From Gemmatimonas phototrophica (GTDB taxonomy: Bacteria > Latescibacterota > UBA2968 > UBA8231), in contig CAMAVQ010000018.1 in NCBI GenBank assembly GCA_945861755.1, positions 1 through 39,440 on the forward strand: a stretch of DNA of 39,440 nt, written 5' to 3'. The number at the start of each line of letters is the position of its first letter. Position 1 is the stretch's first letter. The notes under the pieces were generated by a model. The model had not been told where the DNA came from and made no database searches. It was given only the letters and a program-made list of their open reading frames with translations. The translations under genes and the position numbers were made by a program. Of the stretch, positions 30,098 to 38,883 are shown piece by piece.

Positions 30098-31204
30098 TCA
30101 GCCCTCGACCCGCAGCCGCACCCAGCGGGTGTGAGTGACCCCGCCGGCCGTACACCAGAAGTAGGTTAACAGATCTCCGTTGTCCAGCAGTATCCCGCCC
30201 GGCTTGCCAAAGGCGATGAGCAGGTGTTCGGCCAGGAAGTTTTCGTGTTTTGGTTTGCCTAAAGTTGCTTCGGCCCCGGCGTCGAAAACCACCATTTCCC
30301 GCGTCAAATCGTAGTGCTCCAGATCTTCGCTGATCGCCACGTGGATGCCCTGCGGCTCGCGGCGAAAATTGTGGATGGCCGCCACCCGGCCGTCGGCCAG
30401 CGGAATGGGCGTGCAGACCTGGCCGCGCAGATTGGTGGGCCGGGGCACGGACCAGGTGCGGCCCTGATCCGCCGAGACGGCCCAGTGGTTGTTCAGGTCC
30501 TCCGAGGTCCCGTACTGGTGGGTCCAGAACAGGGTGTAGATGCGGCCGTCGGGCAGCAGGCAACACATCTGATCCCACCACAGCACCTTGCCGGTGTGAT
30601 CGTCCGCTATCGTGGTCAACTCCCCCCAGTGCTGTCCCTGATCCGCGGAGAACACCGCCATCGCCTTCTGGTCGGGCGGTCCCTGGTACCCTTCTGGCTT
30701 CCAGGTCTCCAGCGGATACATCCAGCGCTGCGGGCTCAGTTGCAAGAGCGACCCGGCTCCGTTCCAGGTATAGCGTTCCGGCGGCAGGTCCACCGGCACT
30801 ACCTGGGGCGCCGACCAGGTGTGACCCAGATCCTCAGACCAGAATAACAGCATCTCGGGCCGCTGCAGGGCCTCGGAGTCCGGGTCAAAGAGCGGCCCTC
30901 CCCCCACCTGGAAACGGGTGGCGCTCATCACCAGCCGCCCGCCGGGGACCACGCGGATCTGCGGTGCCCGGTACGCCCAGCCATCCTCGGGCGAACCCTG
31001 CCCGCCGTGAATGCTGCCCTGGTTGATCCAGGTGCGGCCATCCACCGAGCGCAGCACCTCGATATAATTGTCCGGGGTGCCCAGGCCAGCGCCCACGTGT
31101 TGGGAGGCGATGAAGGTGCCGTCGGGCAGCGGGGTGACAAAGGGCATGTACGCGCCCCGGCCCAGCTGATGCGAGATGTAGCCCTGATCGACGATGGTCA
31201 GCAT
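30098..31204 (-). CDS. sialidase-fold protein (BNR/Asp-box)
   Basis: A 368-residue protein with no signal peptide. GGGAGG lies six bases before the ATG. It carries at least four Asp-box motifs that mark the six-bladed sialidase propeller: SVDGRTW, SEDLGHTW, SADQGQHW and SADQGRTW. Sialidases release terminal sialic acid, but this fold also occurs in other glycosidases and binding proteins. The arginine triad and tyrosine of true sialidases cannot be placed confidently by eye. It is the last gene of the operon that starts with the peptide/solute transporter, 16 bases after the second binding protein. A link to an imported glycan or glycopeptide is inferred. The lack of a signal peptide would place it inside the cell. 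Confidence 0.7.
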   Translation of the reverse strand: MLTIVDQGYISHQLGRGAYMPFVTPLPDGTFIASQHVGAGLGTPDNYIEVLRSVDGRTWINQGSIHGGQGSPEDGWAYRAPQIRVVPGGRLVMSATRFQVGGGPLFDPDSEALQRPEMLLFWSEDLGHTWSAPQVVPVDLPPERYTWNGAGSLLQLSPQRWMYPLETWKPEGYQGPPDQKAMAVFSADQGQHWGELTTIADDHTGKVLWWDQMCCLLPDGRIYTLFWTHQYGTSEDLNNHWAVSADQGRTWSVPRPTNLRGQVCTPIPLADGRVAAIHNFRREPQGIHVAISEDLEHYDLTREMVVFDAGAEATLGKPKHENFLAEHLLIAFGKPGGILLDNGDLLTYFWCTAGGVTHTRWVRLRVEG

Positions 31205-31220
31205 GAGCAGCCTCCCTTGA

Positions 31221-32993
31221 TCACCCCTGAGCCGGCTTCAGGTTGAGCAACACCAGCAAAAAGGTGCGGTGCCAGTAGGCGCTGTTGATGTAGGGATCTT
31301 CGGCGCTGGGCCAGTTGGTCCAGTAAGTCTGGTTGTGCGGGATGCGGTGGTACCACTGGAGCAGCGGGATGGAAGGTAACTCCCGCAGCCAGATCTCCAT
31401 GGCCTGGCGGAAGAGCGGAATCAACTTGGGGTCCTCGGGCGCGGTCTGGCCCATCTGGTCCACCAGCCGGTCGAACTCGGGGTTCTTCCAGCGCCAGAAC
31501 TGTTCGGCCGGAGTGCCGGTGGGCTGCACGAAGCGGCCCTGATACAGGCGCAGGGTGAAATAGGGATCGCGCACCGAGCCGGCGTGGCCGTTGATATAGG
31601 CCTTGGCGTGGCCCTGAGACATCTGGTCATACGCATCGGAAATCATGCGGGTGGCCGCCTTGAAGCCTGCCTTCTGCAACTGAGCCACCAGCACCGGGCC
31701 GATGTCCTGGAAACCGCCAAAGATATTGAGCACCACCTCCACGTGCTGCCCGTTCTTGGTCCACATCCCCTCTTCGTCCTTCTTCCACCCCTGCCCCTCC
31801 ATCAACCGGGCGCTCTGCGCCAGGTCGTGCCGGCCCACCGGGTACTTCTCCATCAAATCCTGGATCTGGTCGGTGTACTTGCGTATGGCCGGGAAATCCG
31901 GGAAGGGCAGCACCGCATAGGAGCCGCTGCCCTGCCAGCCCACTTCGAGCAGCTGCTGGCGATTGACGGCGTAGTTGATGGCCCAGCGCACCTGCGGGTC
32001 GTCAAAGGGCGGCTCCAGGTCGTTGAAACCCATGGCGATGGGCCACCAATCCAGGTACCCGTACGGGGACTGCCGGCCCGACCAAGTGGTGAGATTGGGG
32101 TTGTCGTCCACCGCGGATTTGATATTGGGAGGCCGCATGTCCACGCAGGTGTCGAAGAGATTCGCGACCATGCTCTGCACCCGCTTGGCCTCCTCCACAT
32201 AGGGCAGAAAGATGATCCGCTCCACCTGCGGCAGATGGCTGAAGCCGCTCTGTGAAGCCCACCAGTCCTGGCGCAGATCCCAGATCCGCTGGGCCGGCTC
32301 CGACAGGGCCATACGATAGGGTCCGCTCACCACCGGCCAGCCCTTGCCCATATCGAAGTTGGCGAACTGCTCCGGGTCCTGCCCCTCCCAGATGTGTTTG
32401 GGCACGATGGGCACCCCGTTGTCGAAGTTGTGGGCAAAGTACGAGAAGACGAAGCGCGGGTTGGGTGCCGTCAGCGCAATCCGGGCCGTCAGATCGTCCA
32501 CCGCCACCGCCTCCTTCACCCAGTTCTTCATGTCCGTGGAGAAGAGCAGCATCGGCGCGTGGCTCTTGAGCATATTGACGGTGAACACCAGGTCGTGGGC
32601 CGTCCACGCCACCCCGTCGCTCCACTTCACCCCCGGCCGGATCTTCACCACCACCTCGGTGAAGTCGGCGTTGTACTGGTGGCTCAGCGCGATCCACGGC
32701 ATCAAGGTGTCCTGTGCGCCGTAGGCGTTGTAGAAGTAGAGCGGCTCGTACTCAAACTGATACCCCGTGCGGGAAATGCGGCCCGGGATGTAGGGGTTGA
32801 AGGTGTTGTAATCCTTCATCTGGCCGGCGCAGGTGCCCGGGTCCGCGCAGTCGATGATCAAGGTGCGATTGCGCGGCACCTGTTTGAAACCCTGACTGGC
32901 CGGGGCAGCAAAGTTACCGGCAGACTCTTCGACGGAATTGCCACCGCAGGCGTGCAGCGAGAGGGCGAAAGCGAAAAGCAGGATCTTTTTCAT
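31221..32993 (-). CDS. solute-binding lipoprotein of ABC transporter, family 5 (copy 1)
   Basis: A 590-residue lipoprotein (LHACGG, cysteine 16) of the family 5 solute-binding type, which delivers peptides, oligosaccharides or nickel to DppBCDF/OppBCDF transporters. Family signs include YEPLYFYNAYG, the MLKSHAPMLLFSTDMKNWV segment and the domain-closing VVVKIRPGVKWSDGVAWT. No ligand pocket can be read by eye. It is the closer neighbour of the sialidase gene, with 37 bases between it and copy 2. The two copies are alike over most of their length, with a 76-bp identical stretch, indicating a fairly recent duplication or gene conversion. Confidence 0.85.
   Translation of the reverse strand: MKKILLFAFALSLHACGGNSVEESAGNFAAPASQGFKQVPRNRTLIIDCADPGTCAGQMKDYNTFNPYIPGRISRTGYQFEYEPLYFYNAYGAQDTLMPWIALSHQYNADFTEVVVKIRPGVKWSDGVAWTAHDLVFTVNMLKSHAPMLLFSTDMKNWVKEAVAVDDLTARIALTAPNPRFVFSYFAHNFDNGVPIVPKHIWEGQDPEQFANFDMGKGWPVVSGPYRMALSEPAQRIWDLRQDWWASQSGFSHLPQVERIIFLPYVEEAKRVQSMVANLFDTCVDMRPPNIKSAVDDNPNLTTWSGRQSPYGYLDWWPIAMGFNDLEPPFDDPQVRWAINYAVNRQQLLEVGWQGSGSYAVLPFPDFPAIRKYTDQIQDLMEKYPVGRHDLAQSARLMEGQGWKKDEEGMWTKNGQHVEVVLNIFGGFQDIGPVLVAQLQKAGFKAATRMISDAYDQMSQGHAKAYINGHAGSVRDPYFTLRLYQGRFVQPTGTPAEQFWRWKNPEFDRLVDQMGQTAPEDPKLIPLFRQAMEIWLRELPSIPLLQWYHRIPHNQTYWTNWPSAEDPYINSAYWHRTFLLVLLNLKPAQG
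32503..32578. repeat. 76-bp segment identical to 34313-34388 (paralogous binding-protein genes)
   Basis: The two binding-protein genes share this stretch base for base, and many shorter matches lie around it. Identity at third-codon positions over 76 bases suggests recent duplication or conversion rather than protein-level selection alone. Confidence 0.75.
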
Positions 32994-33030
32994 TGGGGTT
33001 CTGGCCTCATGTTTTCTACCTGTTCGCCGG

Positions 33031-34854
33031 CTACCCCTGGGTGGGCCGCAGCTTGAGCAGGACCATCAGGAAGGTGCGGTGCCAGTAGGCGGTGTTGATG
33101 TAGGGATCTTCGGCGCTGGGCCAGCCAGTCCAGTAGGTCTGGTTGTGCGGCACTCGGTGGTACCACTGCACCAGCGGGATGGAAGGAAGTTCCCGCAGCC
33201 AGATCTCCATGGCCTGGTGGAAGAGCGCCACCGACTGCGGATCATCCGGGTCCACCTCGCCCATGTGATCTACTATTTGGTCGAACTCGGCGTTCTTCCA
33301 GCGCCAGAAGTATTCGGCCGGCGTGCCGGTGGGCTGCACAAAGCGGCTGTGGTACAGGCGCAGGGTGAAGTACGGGTCGCGCACTGCCCCGCCGTTGCCG
33401 TTCATGAAGGCCCGGGCCACGCCCTGGGACATGCGGTCGTAGTAGTCGGAGGTCATACGAAAATCGCCGTCGAAGCCGGCCTTCTTCAGTTGGGCCACCA
33501 GCACCGGGACCAGATCCTGGAAGATGGGGAAGATGTCGATGACCACCTTGGCCGGCTGCCCATCCTTGGCCCAGAAACCCTCGGCGTTCTTGGCATAGCC
33601 TCTGTCCTGCATGATGCGGGCGCTTTCTTGGGGGTCATACTGCCCCACCGGATACTTCTCCATCAGATCCTGGATCTGGCCGGTGTACTTGCGCATGGCC
33701 GGAAAGTCCGGGAAGGGCAGCAAGGTGGACTCGCCGCTGCCCTGCCAGCCCACCTCGATCAACTGCTTGCGGTCGATGGCGTGGGCTATGGCCCAACGCA
33801 CCTGCGGGTCATTAAAGGGTGGCTCCAGGTTGTTGAAGCCCAGACACACCGGCCACCAGTCCAGGTACCCGTGGGGCAGGTCGCGCCCGGACCAGGTAGT
33901 GACCGCTGGATTGCTGTCCAGCACCGACTTGATATTGGGGGGCCGCATGTCCACGCAGGTGTCCATCAGATTGGCGATGAGGTTCTGCACCCGCTTGGCG
34001 TCTTCGAGGTAGGGCAGGAAGACAATCCTTTCCACCTGCGGCAGCGGACTGAAACCGCTCTGCGCCGCCCACCAATCCTTTCTCAGGTCCCAGATCCGCT
34101 GCTCCGGCACCGACAGGGCCATGCGATAGGGCCCACTGACTACCGGCCAGTTCTTGCCCATGTCGAAGTTGGTGAACTGCTCCGGGTCCTGCCCCTCCCA
34201 GATGTGTTTGGGAACGATGGCCACTCCGTTGTCGAAGTTGTGGGCGAAGTAGGAAAAGAGAAAGCGCGGGTTGGGCGCGGTCAGGGTGATCCGGGCGGTC
34301 AGATCGTCCACTGCCACCGCCTCCTTCACCCAGTTCTTCATGTCCGTGGAGAAGAGCAGCATCGGCGCGTGGCTCTTGAGCATATTGATGGTGAACACCA
34401 GGTCGTGCGCGGTCCACGCCACCCCATCGCTCCACTTCACCCCCGGCCGGATCTTCACCACCAACTCGGTGTAATCGGCGTTGTACTGATGGCTCAGCGC
34501 GATCCAGGGGATCAGGGTGTCCTGCGAGCCATACGCGTTGTAGAAGTACAGCGGCTCATACAGAAAATGGTACCCCGTCCGTGACGCCTGGCCCGGCACG
34601 TAGGGGTTGAAGGAGGCGTAGTCCTTAATCTGACCGGAGCAGGTGTTGTAGTCCACGCAGTCCATGATCAGGGTGCGATTGCGCGGCACCTTGCGCAGCT
34701 CGCCGGTATCGGCATTGCCGCTCTGGGCGGCTTTGTCCCCCTGCGGGGACTTGTCCCCCTGCGGGGACTTGTCCCCCTGCGGGGACTTGCCGTCAGGACC
34801 GCCGCCGCAGGCCCACAGGCAAAGGGCGAGCAGGAAGGGAGTGAATGATTTCAT
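33031..34854 (-). CDS. solute-binding lipoprotein of ABC transporter, family 5 (copy 2)
   Basis: A 607-residue lipoprotein (LWACGGG, cysteine 16), the paralogue of the downstream copy, with the same family 5 fold and the same conserved segments. It differs most at the start of the mature protein. There three SPQGDK hexapeptides stand in a row (encoded by 18-bp tandem repeats at 34735-34788), followed by KAAQSGNADTG. This polar linker probably tethers the binding domain to the membrane at a greater distance. It lies 44 bases downstream of dppF, between the transporter genes and copy 1, and belongs to the same transcript. Two binding proteins for one transporter would widen the range of solutes taken up. 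Confidence 0.85.
   Translation of the reverse strand: MKSFTPFLLALCLWACGGGPDGKSPQGDKSPQGDKSPQGDKAAQSGNADTGELRKVPRNRTLIMDCVDYNTCSGQIKDYASFNPYVPGQASRTGYHFLYEPLYFYNAYGSQDTLIPWIALSHQYNADYTELVVKIRPGVKWSDGVAWTAHDLVFTINMLKSHAPMLLFSTDMKNWVKEAVAVDDLTARITLTAPNPRFLFSYFAHNFDNGVAIVPKHIWEGQDPEQFTNFDMGKNWPVVSGPYRMALSVPEQRIWDLRKDWWAAQSGFSPLPQVERIVFLPYLEDAKRVQNLIANLMDTCVDMRPPNIKSVLDSNPAVTTWSGRDLPHGYLDWWPVCLGFNNLEPPFNDPQVRWAIAHAIDRKQLIEVGWQGSGESTLLPFPDFPAMRKYTGQIQDLMEKYPVGQYDPQESARIMQDRGYAKNAEGFWAKDGQPAKVVIDIFPIFQDLVPVLVAQLKKAGFDGDFRMTSDYYDRMSQGVARAFMNGNGGAVRDPYFTLRLYHSRFVQPTGTPAEYFWRWKNAEFDQIVDHMGEVDPDDPQSVALFHQAMEIWLRELPSIPLVQWYHRVPHNQTYWTGWPSAEDPYINTAYWHRTFLMVLLKLRPTQG
34735..34788. repeat. three tandem 18-bp palindromic repeats
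   Basis: GTCCCCCTGCGGGGAC occurs at 34735-34750, 34753-34768 and 34771-34786, separated by TT. Each unit is itself an inverted repeat (GTCCCC with GGGGAC around CTGC) and codes for SPQGDK on the minus strand. Copy number is likely to vary by slippage. Confidence 0.85.
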
Positions 34855-34898
34855 AACACCTCTCTCACAGATTCGGGTCTAGGTGATCAGGGGCGCGG

Positions 34899-35930
34899 CT
34901 AGTGGCTTTGTTCCAGCACCTCGCTGAGGTCCTCGCCGGCCAGCGGGGGTGCGCTGTCGTAGAGGTAGCAGGCGGCAGCGCGGTTGGGTTCGGTGCGAAA
35001 AAGCGGGGGCATGGCCTGCAGGCAGCGGGGCATGGCGTGCGGGCAGCGGGGGGCGTAGCGGCAGCCAGTGGTGACCTGGGACTCCTCGGCCTCGGCCTTC
35101 TCGGCCACCGGCTCATCGATCCACCCCTGCCCCGGATCTGGCACCGGGATGGAGCGGATCAGTTCCTGGGTGTAGGGATGTTTGGGGTGTCTGATCACCT
35201 CTTCGACCTCACCGGCCTCGACCACGGTCCCGTGGTAGAGCACCACGATGCGCTGGCTGACCTGGTACGCGGTGGTCAGGTCGTGGGTGATGTAGAGGAA
35301 GGAGATGCCAAAATCGCGGTGGAGCCGGTGCAGACTTTCTAGGATGGTGGCCCGCAGCGAGGCGTCGACCATCGAGACCGGCTCGTCGGCGATGATCAGG
35401 CGGGGCTTGAGCAGCAGGGCGCGGGCAATGGTGATGCGCTGGCGCTGGCCCCCCGAAAGCTGGTGGGGATAACGCCCCAGGGTCTCCTCGGGGCGCAGGC
35501 CCACCGCCTGCAGGGCCTCGGCCATCAGCTGGCGGGCCTGGGCGGGAGAAGAGGCCAGGCCGAACTTGGCGATGGGCGTTTCCAGAATATGGTCCACCTT
35601 GTAGAAGGGATTGTACACCTCGAAAGGGTCCTGGAAGATGGCCTGCACTTCGTGGCGGAACTGCCGTTGCCCGGCCCGGTCCAACTCGCGCAGGTCCTGG
35701 CCCCGGTAGAGCACCTGGCCTCCGGAAGGCTCGGCAAAACCCAGCAGCAATCGGGCAATCGTCGTCTTCCCGCTGCCGCTCTCCCCGGCGATGGTGATGA
35801 AGGCCGGCGCCGCGTCGCTCAGGCGCAGCGAGAACCCGTCCACCGCCACGTTTTCGTGCACCGCACCCCACATGCCCCCGCCGCTGTGGAAGGTTTTGCG
35901 CACCTGGCGCGCCTCCAGCAGGATGCTCAT
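34899..35930 (-). CDS. dppF: dipeptide/oligopeptide ABC transporter ATP-binding protein, DppF type
   Basis: A 343-residue cytoplasmic ATPase, started at the ATG at 35928-35930, which overlaps the stop of the upstream gene (ATGA). Walker A is GESGSGKT (49-56). The Q-loop, the signature HQLSGGQRQRITIARAL and Walker B LIIADEPVSMVD follow in order, then the H-loop (THDL). The C-terminal oligopeptide-transporter extension is present with its cysteine pattern (CRYAPRCPHAMPRCLQ), which in relatives holds an iron-sulfur cluster. It works with DppD, DppB and DppC to drive uptake. Nucleotide-binding residues look complete. Confidence 0.9.
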   Translation of the reverse strand: MSILLEARQVRKTFHSGGGMWGAVHENVAVDGFSLRLSDAAPAFITIAGESGSGKTTIARLLLGFAEPSGGQVLYRGQDLRELDRAGQRQFRHEVQAIFQDPFEVYNPFYKVDHILETPIAKFGLASSPAQARQLMAEALQAVGLRPEETLGRYPHQLSGGQRQRITIARALLLKPRLIIADEPVSMVDASLRATILESLHRLHRDFGISFLYITHDLTTAYQVSQRIVVLYHGTVVEAGEVEEVIRHPKHPYTQELIRSIPVPDPGQGWIDEPVAEKAEAEESQVTTGCRYAPRCPHAMPRCLQAMPPLFRTEPNRAAACYLYDSAPPLAGEDLSEVLEQSH

Positions 35931-36886
35931 GCTCTGGCCTCCTCGTACAAGAGGCAGGAGACCTGCTGCTGCGGTGCCACCTCCTTGAGGTGGGGCTCCT
36001 GGGTGGCGCAACGCGGCATGGCTTTGGGGCAGCGGGGGTGAAAGAGGCAGCCCCCCGGCGGGTTGAGCAGCGAGAGCCCCACCCCCGGAATGCCCCTGAA
36101 TTCGCCCTTCTTGTCAAAAGAAGGGATACTGGCGATCAGCAACTGAGTGTAGGGGTGTTGGGGATTGCGGAAGATCTGCTCCACGGTGCCCACCTCCACC
36201 AGCTTGCCCCCGTACATGATGCCCAGGCGCTGGGCGAACTGGGCCATCAGCCCCATGTCGTGGCCCACCAAGAGCACCGTGGCGCCCAGCCCTTCCTGCA
36301 GGGCGCGCAGGGTCTGCATGATCTGGCGCTGCACGATCACGTCCAGGGCGCTGGTTGGCTCGTCGGCCAGGATCAGCCGCGGCTTCAGCGAGATGGCCTG
36401 GGCGATACACACCCGCTGCTTCATGCCGCCGCTGAGTTCGTGGGGGTAGCGTTGGCTCACCTCCGGGCGCAGGCCCACCTGCTGCAGCAATTCGGCGATG
36501 CGGCCTTCGGCGGGCGGCTGGTCGTGCTCGCGCATGGCCAGGGCCAGCTGCTCGCCGACGCGCAGCACCGGGTTGAGGGAGTTCATCGCCCCCTGGGGGA
36601 TCATCGCCACCCGGGCCAGGCGGGTCTGGCGCACCTGCTCCTGGTCCAACTGCAGCAGATCAATCCCCTCTAAGAGCGCTTTGCCGCCGGCGATGAAGCC
36701 GGGTCTCTTGATCATGCGCAAGAGCGCCAGAATCAGCGTGGTCTTACCGCTGCCCGACTCACCCACCAGGCCGAAACGCTCGCCGGTGTACAGGGTCAGG
36801 TCCACCTGGTTGACGGCCCGCGCCACCCCGCGCCGGGTCTCGAAATGGACCTGCAAATCCTCGATCTGCAAGAGCGGCGTCGCCAT
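35927..36886 (-). CDS. dppD: dipeptide/oligopeptide ABC transporter ATP-binding protein, DppD type
   Basis: A 319-residue ATPase started at the ATG at 36884-36886, which shares one base with the stop of dppC (TGATG). Walker A GESGSGKT is at 43-50. The signature HELSGGMKQRVCIAQA and Walker B LILADEPTSALD follow, with the H-loop histidine in VGHDMGLM. The C-terminal extension has the cysteine cluster (GGCLFHPRCPKAMPRC) of the oligopeptide subfamily. It pairs with DppF to form the ATPase dimer under the DppBC channel. Confidence 0.9.
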   Translation of the reverse strand: MATPLLQIEDLQVHFETRRGVARAVNQVDLTLYTGERFGLVGESGSGKTTLILALLRMIKRPGFIAGGKALLEGIDLLQLDQEQVRQTRLARVAMIPQGAMNSLNPVLRVGEQLALAMREHDQPPAEGRIAELLQQVGLRPEVSQRYPHELSGGMKQRVCIAQAISLKPRLILADEPTSALDVIVQRQIMQTLRALQEGLGATVLLVGHDMGLMAQFAQRLGIMYGGKLVEVGTVEQIFRNPQHPYTQLLIASIPSFDKKGEFRGIPGVGLSLLNPPGGCLFHPRCPKAMPRCATQEPHLKEVAPQQQVSCLLYEEARA

Positions 36887-37743
36887 CAGACCGCCCTCCG
36901 CTGCTTGGGGTTGGCCAGTTCGTCCAGGCCGGCGGACACCAGGAAGAGGCCCACGAAGAGCAGCACCAGGAAGACGATGGGGATGGACCACCACCACCAC
37001 ATGCCGCGGATCAGGGCGCTGAAGGTGATGGCCCAGTAAATGGTCATGCCCATGGTGGGTTCGTTCTGCGGTCCCAGGCCCAGGGCCTCTAGGCCGATGG
37101 TGGCCAGGATGGCCCAGGAGACGGCGCCGACAAAACTGGCGGCCAGGTACGGGAGCAGATTGGGGAAGAGTTCCTTCCAGATGATCTCAAAGGAGTTCAT
37201 GCCATTGAGCTTGGCCATCTGCACATAGGCCCGCTCGCGCAGGGTGAGCACCTGGGCGCGGATGGTGCGGGTGGGCCACATCCACGAGAGGGAGGCCACC
37301 ACCAGGGCCATCATCTCGATGCTGATTTCCTCGCGCACCGTGGAGGCAATGGAAATGAGCACCACCAGGCTGGGCACCGTGAGCAGGGTGTCCACGGTGC
37401 CGCGGATGAGGGTGTCGATCTTGCCGCCCAGATATCCGCTCAAAAAACCCAGGAGCACCCCCAGGCCCAGGCCGACGCCGCCGGCCAGAAAACCCACCTT
37501 GATGGTCAGGGGCATGCCCACCACCATCACCGTCAACAGATCCCGGCCCGCATCGTCGGTGCCAAAGAAGTGCGCCCACGAAGGGGCCTGGCGTGGGGTG
37601 GTGGACAGGGGCTGGGCCATGCCCGGATCCACCAGCAACCGGCCAATCACGCCAAAGAACACCAGGGCACCGATCATGCCCAGGCCGATGCCCAGCTTGG
37701 GATTTTCGCGCAGATAATAGAGGAAGGAGCGCAGGCGTTCCAT
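36886..37743 (-). CDS. dppC: dipeptide/oligopeptide ABC transporter permease, DppC type
   Basis: A 285-residue inner-membrane protein with about six membrane segments. The first, LGIGLGMIGALVFFGVIGRL, follows a short cytoplasmic start as in DppC. The coupling loop that contacts the ATPases reads YVQMAKLNGMNSFEII, the EAA-type motif. A long, tryptophan-rich segment precedes the last helix (MWWWWSIPIVFLVLLFVGLF). The ATG overlaps the dppB stop. The length is typical. Confidence 0.9.
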   Translation of the reverse strand: MERLRSFLYYLRENPKLGIGLGMIGALVFFGVIGRLLVDPGMAQPLSTTPRQAPSWAHFFGTDDAGRDLLTVMVVGMPLTIKVGFLAGGVGLGLGVLLGFLSGYLGGKIDTLIRGTVDTLLTVPSLVVLISIASTVREEISIEMMALVVASLSWMWPTRTIRAQVLTLRERAYVQMAKLNGMNSFEIIWKELFPNLLPYLAASFVGAVSWAILATIGLEALGLGPQNEPTMGMTIYWAITFSALIRGMWWWWSIPIVFLVLLFVGLFLVSAGLDELANPKQRRAV

Positions 37744-38747
37744 CAGCGGCGGTGAGAGATGCGGGGATCGAGCAGTGGATAGAGGAAATCCATAATCATG
37801 GTCACCAGGCCGATGGAGAGGATGATGACGAAAACGACCCCATTGATGGCCGTGTAGTCCGAGGACTGGATGGACTGGAAGAGCAAGGTGCCCACCCCCG
37901 GATAGGCGAAGACCACTTCCACCAGTACCTGGCCGGCCACCACATTGGCCAGGGACAGACCCAGGGCAGTGAACTGGGGCAGGAAGGCGTTGCGCACCGC
38001 GTAGCGCAGAAAGATGGTGCGATCCCTCAGACCATTGGCCTCGGCCAGGGCGATGTAGTCCTCGCCCACGGTGCTGACCATCATGCCGCGCATCCCGAGG
38101 CCCCAGAAGCCCACCGCCGCCAGCACGATAGAGAGGGCCGGCAGCATCGAGTGGTGCAGCACCTCAAGGGCAAAGTCCAAGTCCCAGGCCGGCAGGGTGC
38201 CGGGGGCGTACCCGCCCGAAAGAGGAAAGAGTTTGAATTCCAGGCCCAACACGTAGAGCAGGATCAGGCCCAGCAGGTAGTAGGGGATGGCCGACAGCGT
38301 CATCAGCGGCACCACCAGCACCTGGAGAAAGCGAGGAGAGCGGGGCCAGGCCACCAGCGCGCCGGCCAGGGTGCCAAAGGTGAAGCTGATGAGGGTGGAG
38401 ACCAGCAAGAGCCCCAGGGTCCAGGGCATGGCGTTGGCAATCATCTGGCCCACCCGGGCTGGATAGTTGGCCAGGGAGTAGCCCAGGTCAAAGGAGAGCA
38501 GGTCGCCCAGGTAATTGAGGTACTGGACATAGAGCGGCTTGTCCAGGCCAAACTTGGCCTGGTACGCCTTCACCATCTCCTCGACCCCCTCCTGCCGCAG
38601 CCCGCCGCTGGCCGCCAGCTGCCCCAGCTTTTCGCGGATCGGATCGCGGCCGGTACCCAGGCGTGGGATGAAGAAATTGACGCTGGCCGCAGCCCAGATC
38701 ACGATCAGAAACAGGGCAAAACGCTTGAGCGCGTATCGCCAGCTCAT
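37743..38747 (-). CDS. dppB: dipeptide/oligopeptide ABC transporter permease, DppB type
   Basis: A 334-residue inner-membrane protein with six membrane segments. AAAGGGGAG precedes the ATG. An N-terminal helix (FALFLIVIWAAASVNFFI) and the periplasmic loop (FGLDKPLYVQYLNYLGDLL) are the usual DppB pattern. The EAA-type coupling loop is DYIALAEANGLRDRTI and is followed by the family's RYAVRNAFLP. It forms the channel with DppC. It is the first gene of a seven-gene operon (dppB, C, D, F, two binding proteins, sialidase) with very tight spacing, behind a promoter at 38778-38806. Confidence 0.9.
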   Translation of the reverse strand: MSWRYALKRFALFLIVIWAAASVNFFIPRLGTGRDPIREKLGQLAASGGLRQEGVEEMVKAYQAKFGLDKPLYVQYLNYLGDLLSFDLGYSLANYPARVGQMIANAMPWTLGLLLVSTLISFTFGTLAGALVAWPRSPRFLQVLVVPLMTLSAIPYYLLGLILLYVLGLEFKLFPLSGGYAPGTLPAWDLDFALEVLHHSMLPALSIVLAAVGFWGLGMRGMMVSTVGEDYIALAEANGLRDRTIFLRYAVRNAFLPQFTALGLSLANVVAGQVLVEVVFAYPGVGTLLFQSIQSSDYTAINGVVFVIILSIGLVTMIMDFLYPLLDPRISHRR

Positions 38748-38777
38748 GACTCCCCTTTGCGGTTGAAAAGCGGGGAT

Positions 38778-38806
38778 AAGGTATCACGGCGTCTTGCCCT
38801 TGTCAA
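38778..38806 (-). promoter_or_regulatory. sigma70-type promoter of the transporter operon
   Basis: On the minus strand a perfect TTGACA (38806-38801) and TACCTT (38783-38778) are separated by 17 bases. The dppB start codon is about 31 bases downstream. Confidence 0.65.
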
Positions 38807-38821
38807 TATTGTCACCGCGAT

Positions 38822-38850
38822 TTGACGCCCTCCTGGTTATTGTCTACTCT
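38822..38850 (+). promoter_or_regulatory. sigma70-type promoter of the dehydrogenase gene
   Basis: TTGACG (38822-38827) and TACTCT (38845-38850) are separated by 17 bases. The ATG is about 34 bases downstream. The two divergent promoters lie back to back. Confidence 0.5.
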
Positions 38851-38883
38851 CCACCTTATTAACAATAAAGGAGTAAGGACGCG

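Noticed and set aside
34735-34788. Tandem hairpins considered as a transcription terminator inside the operon
   Set aside because: They are in frame inside the binding-protein coding region and have no T-run.
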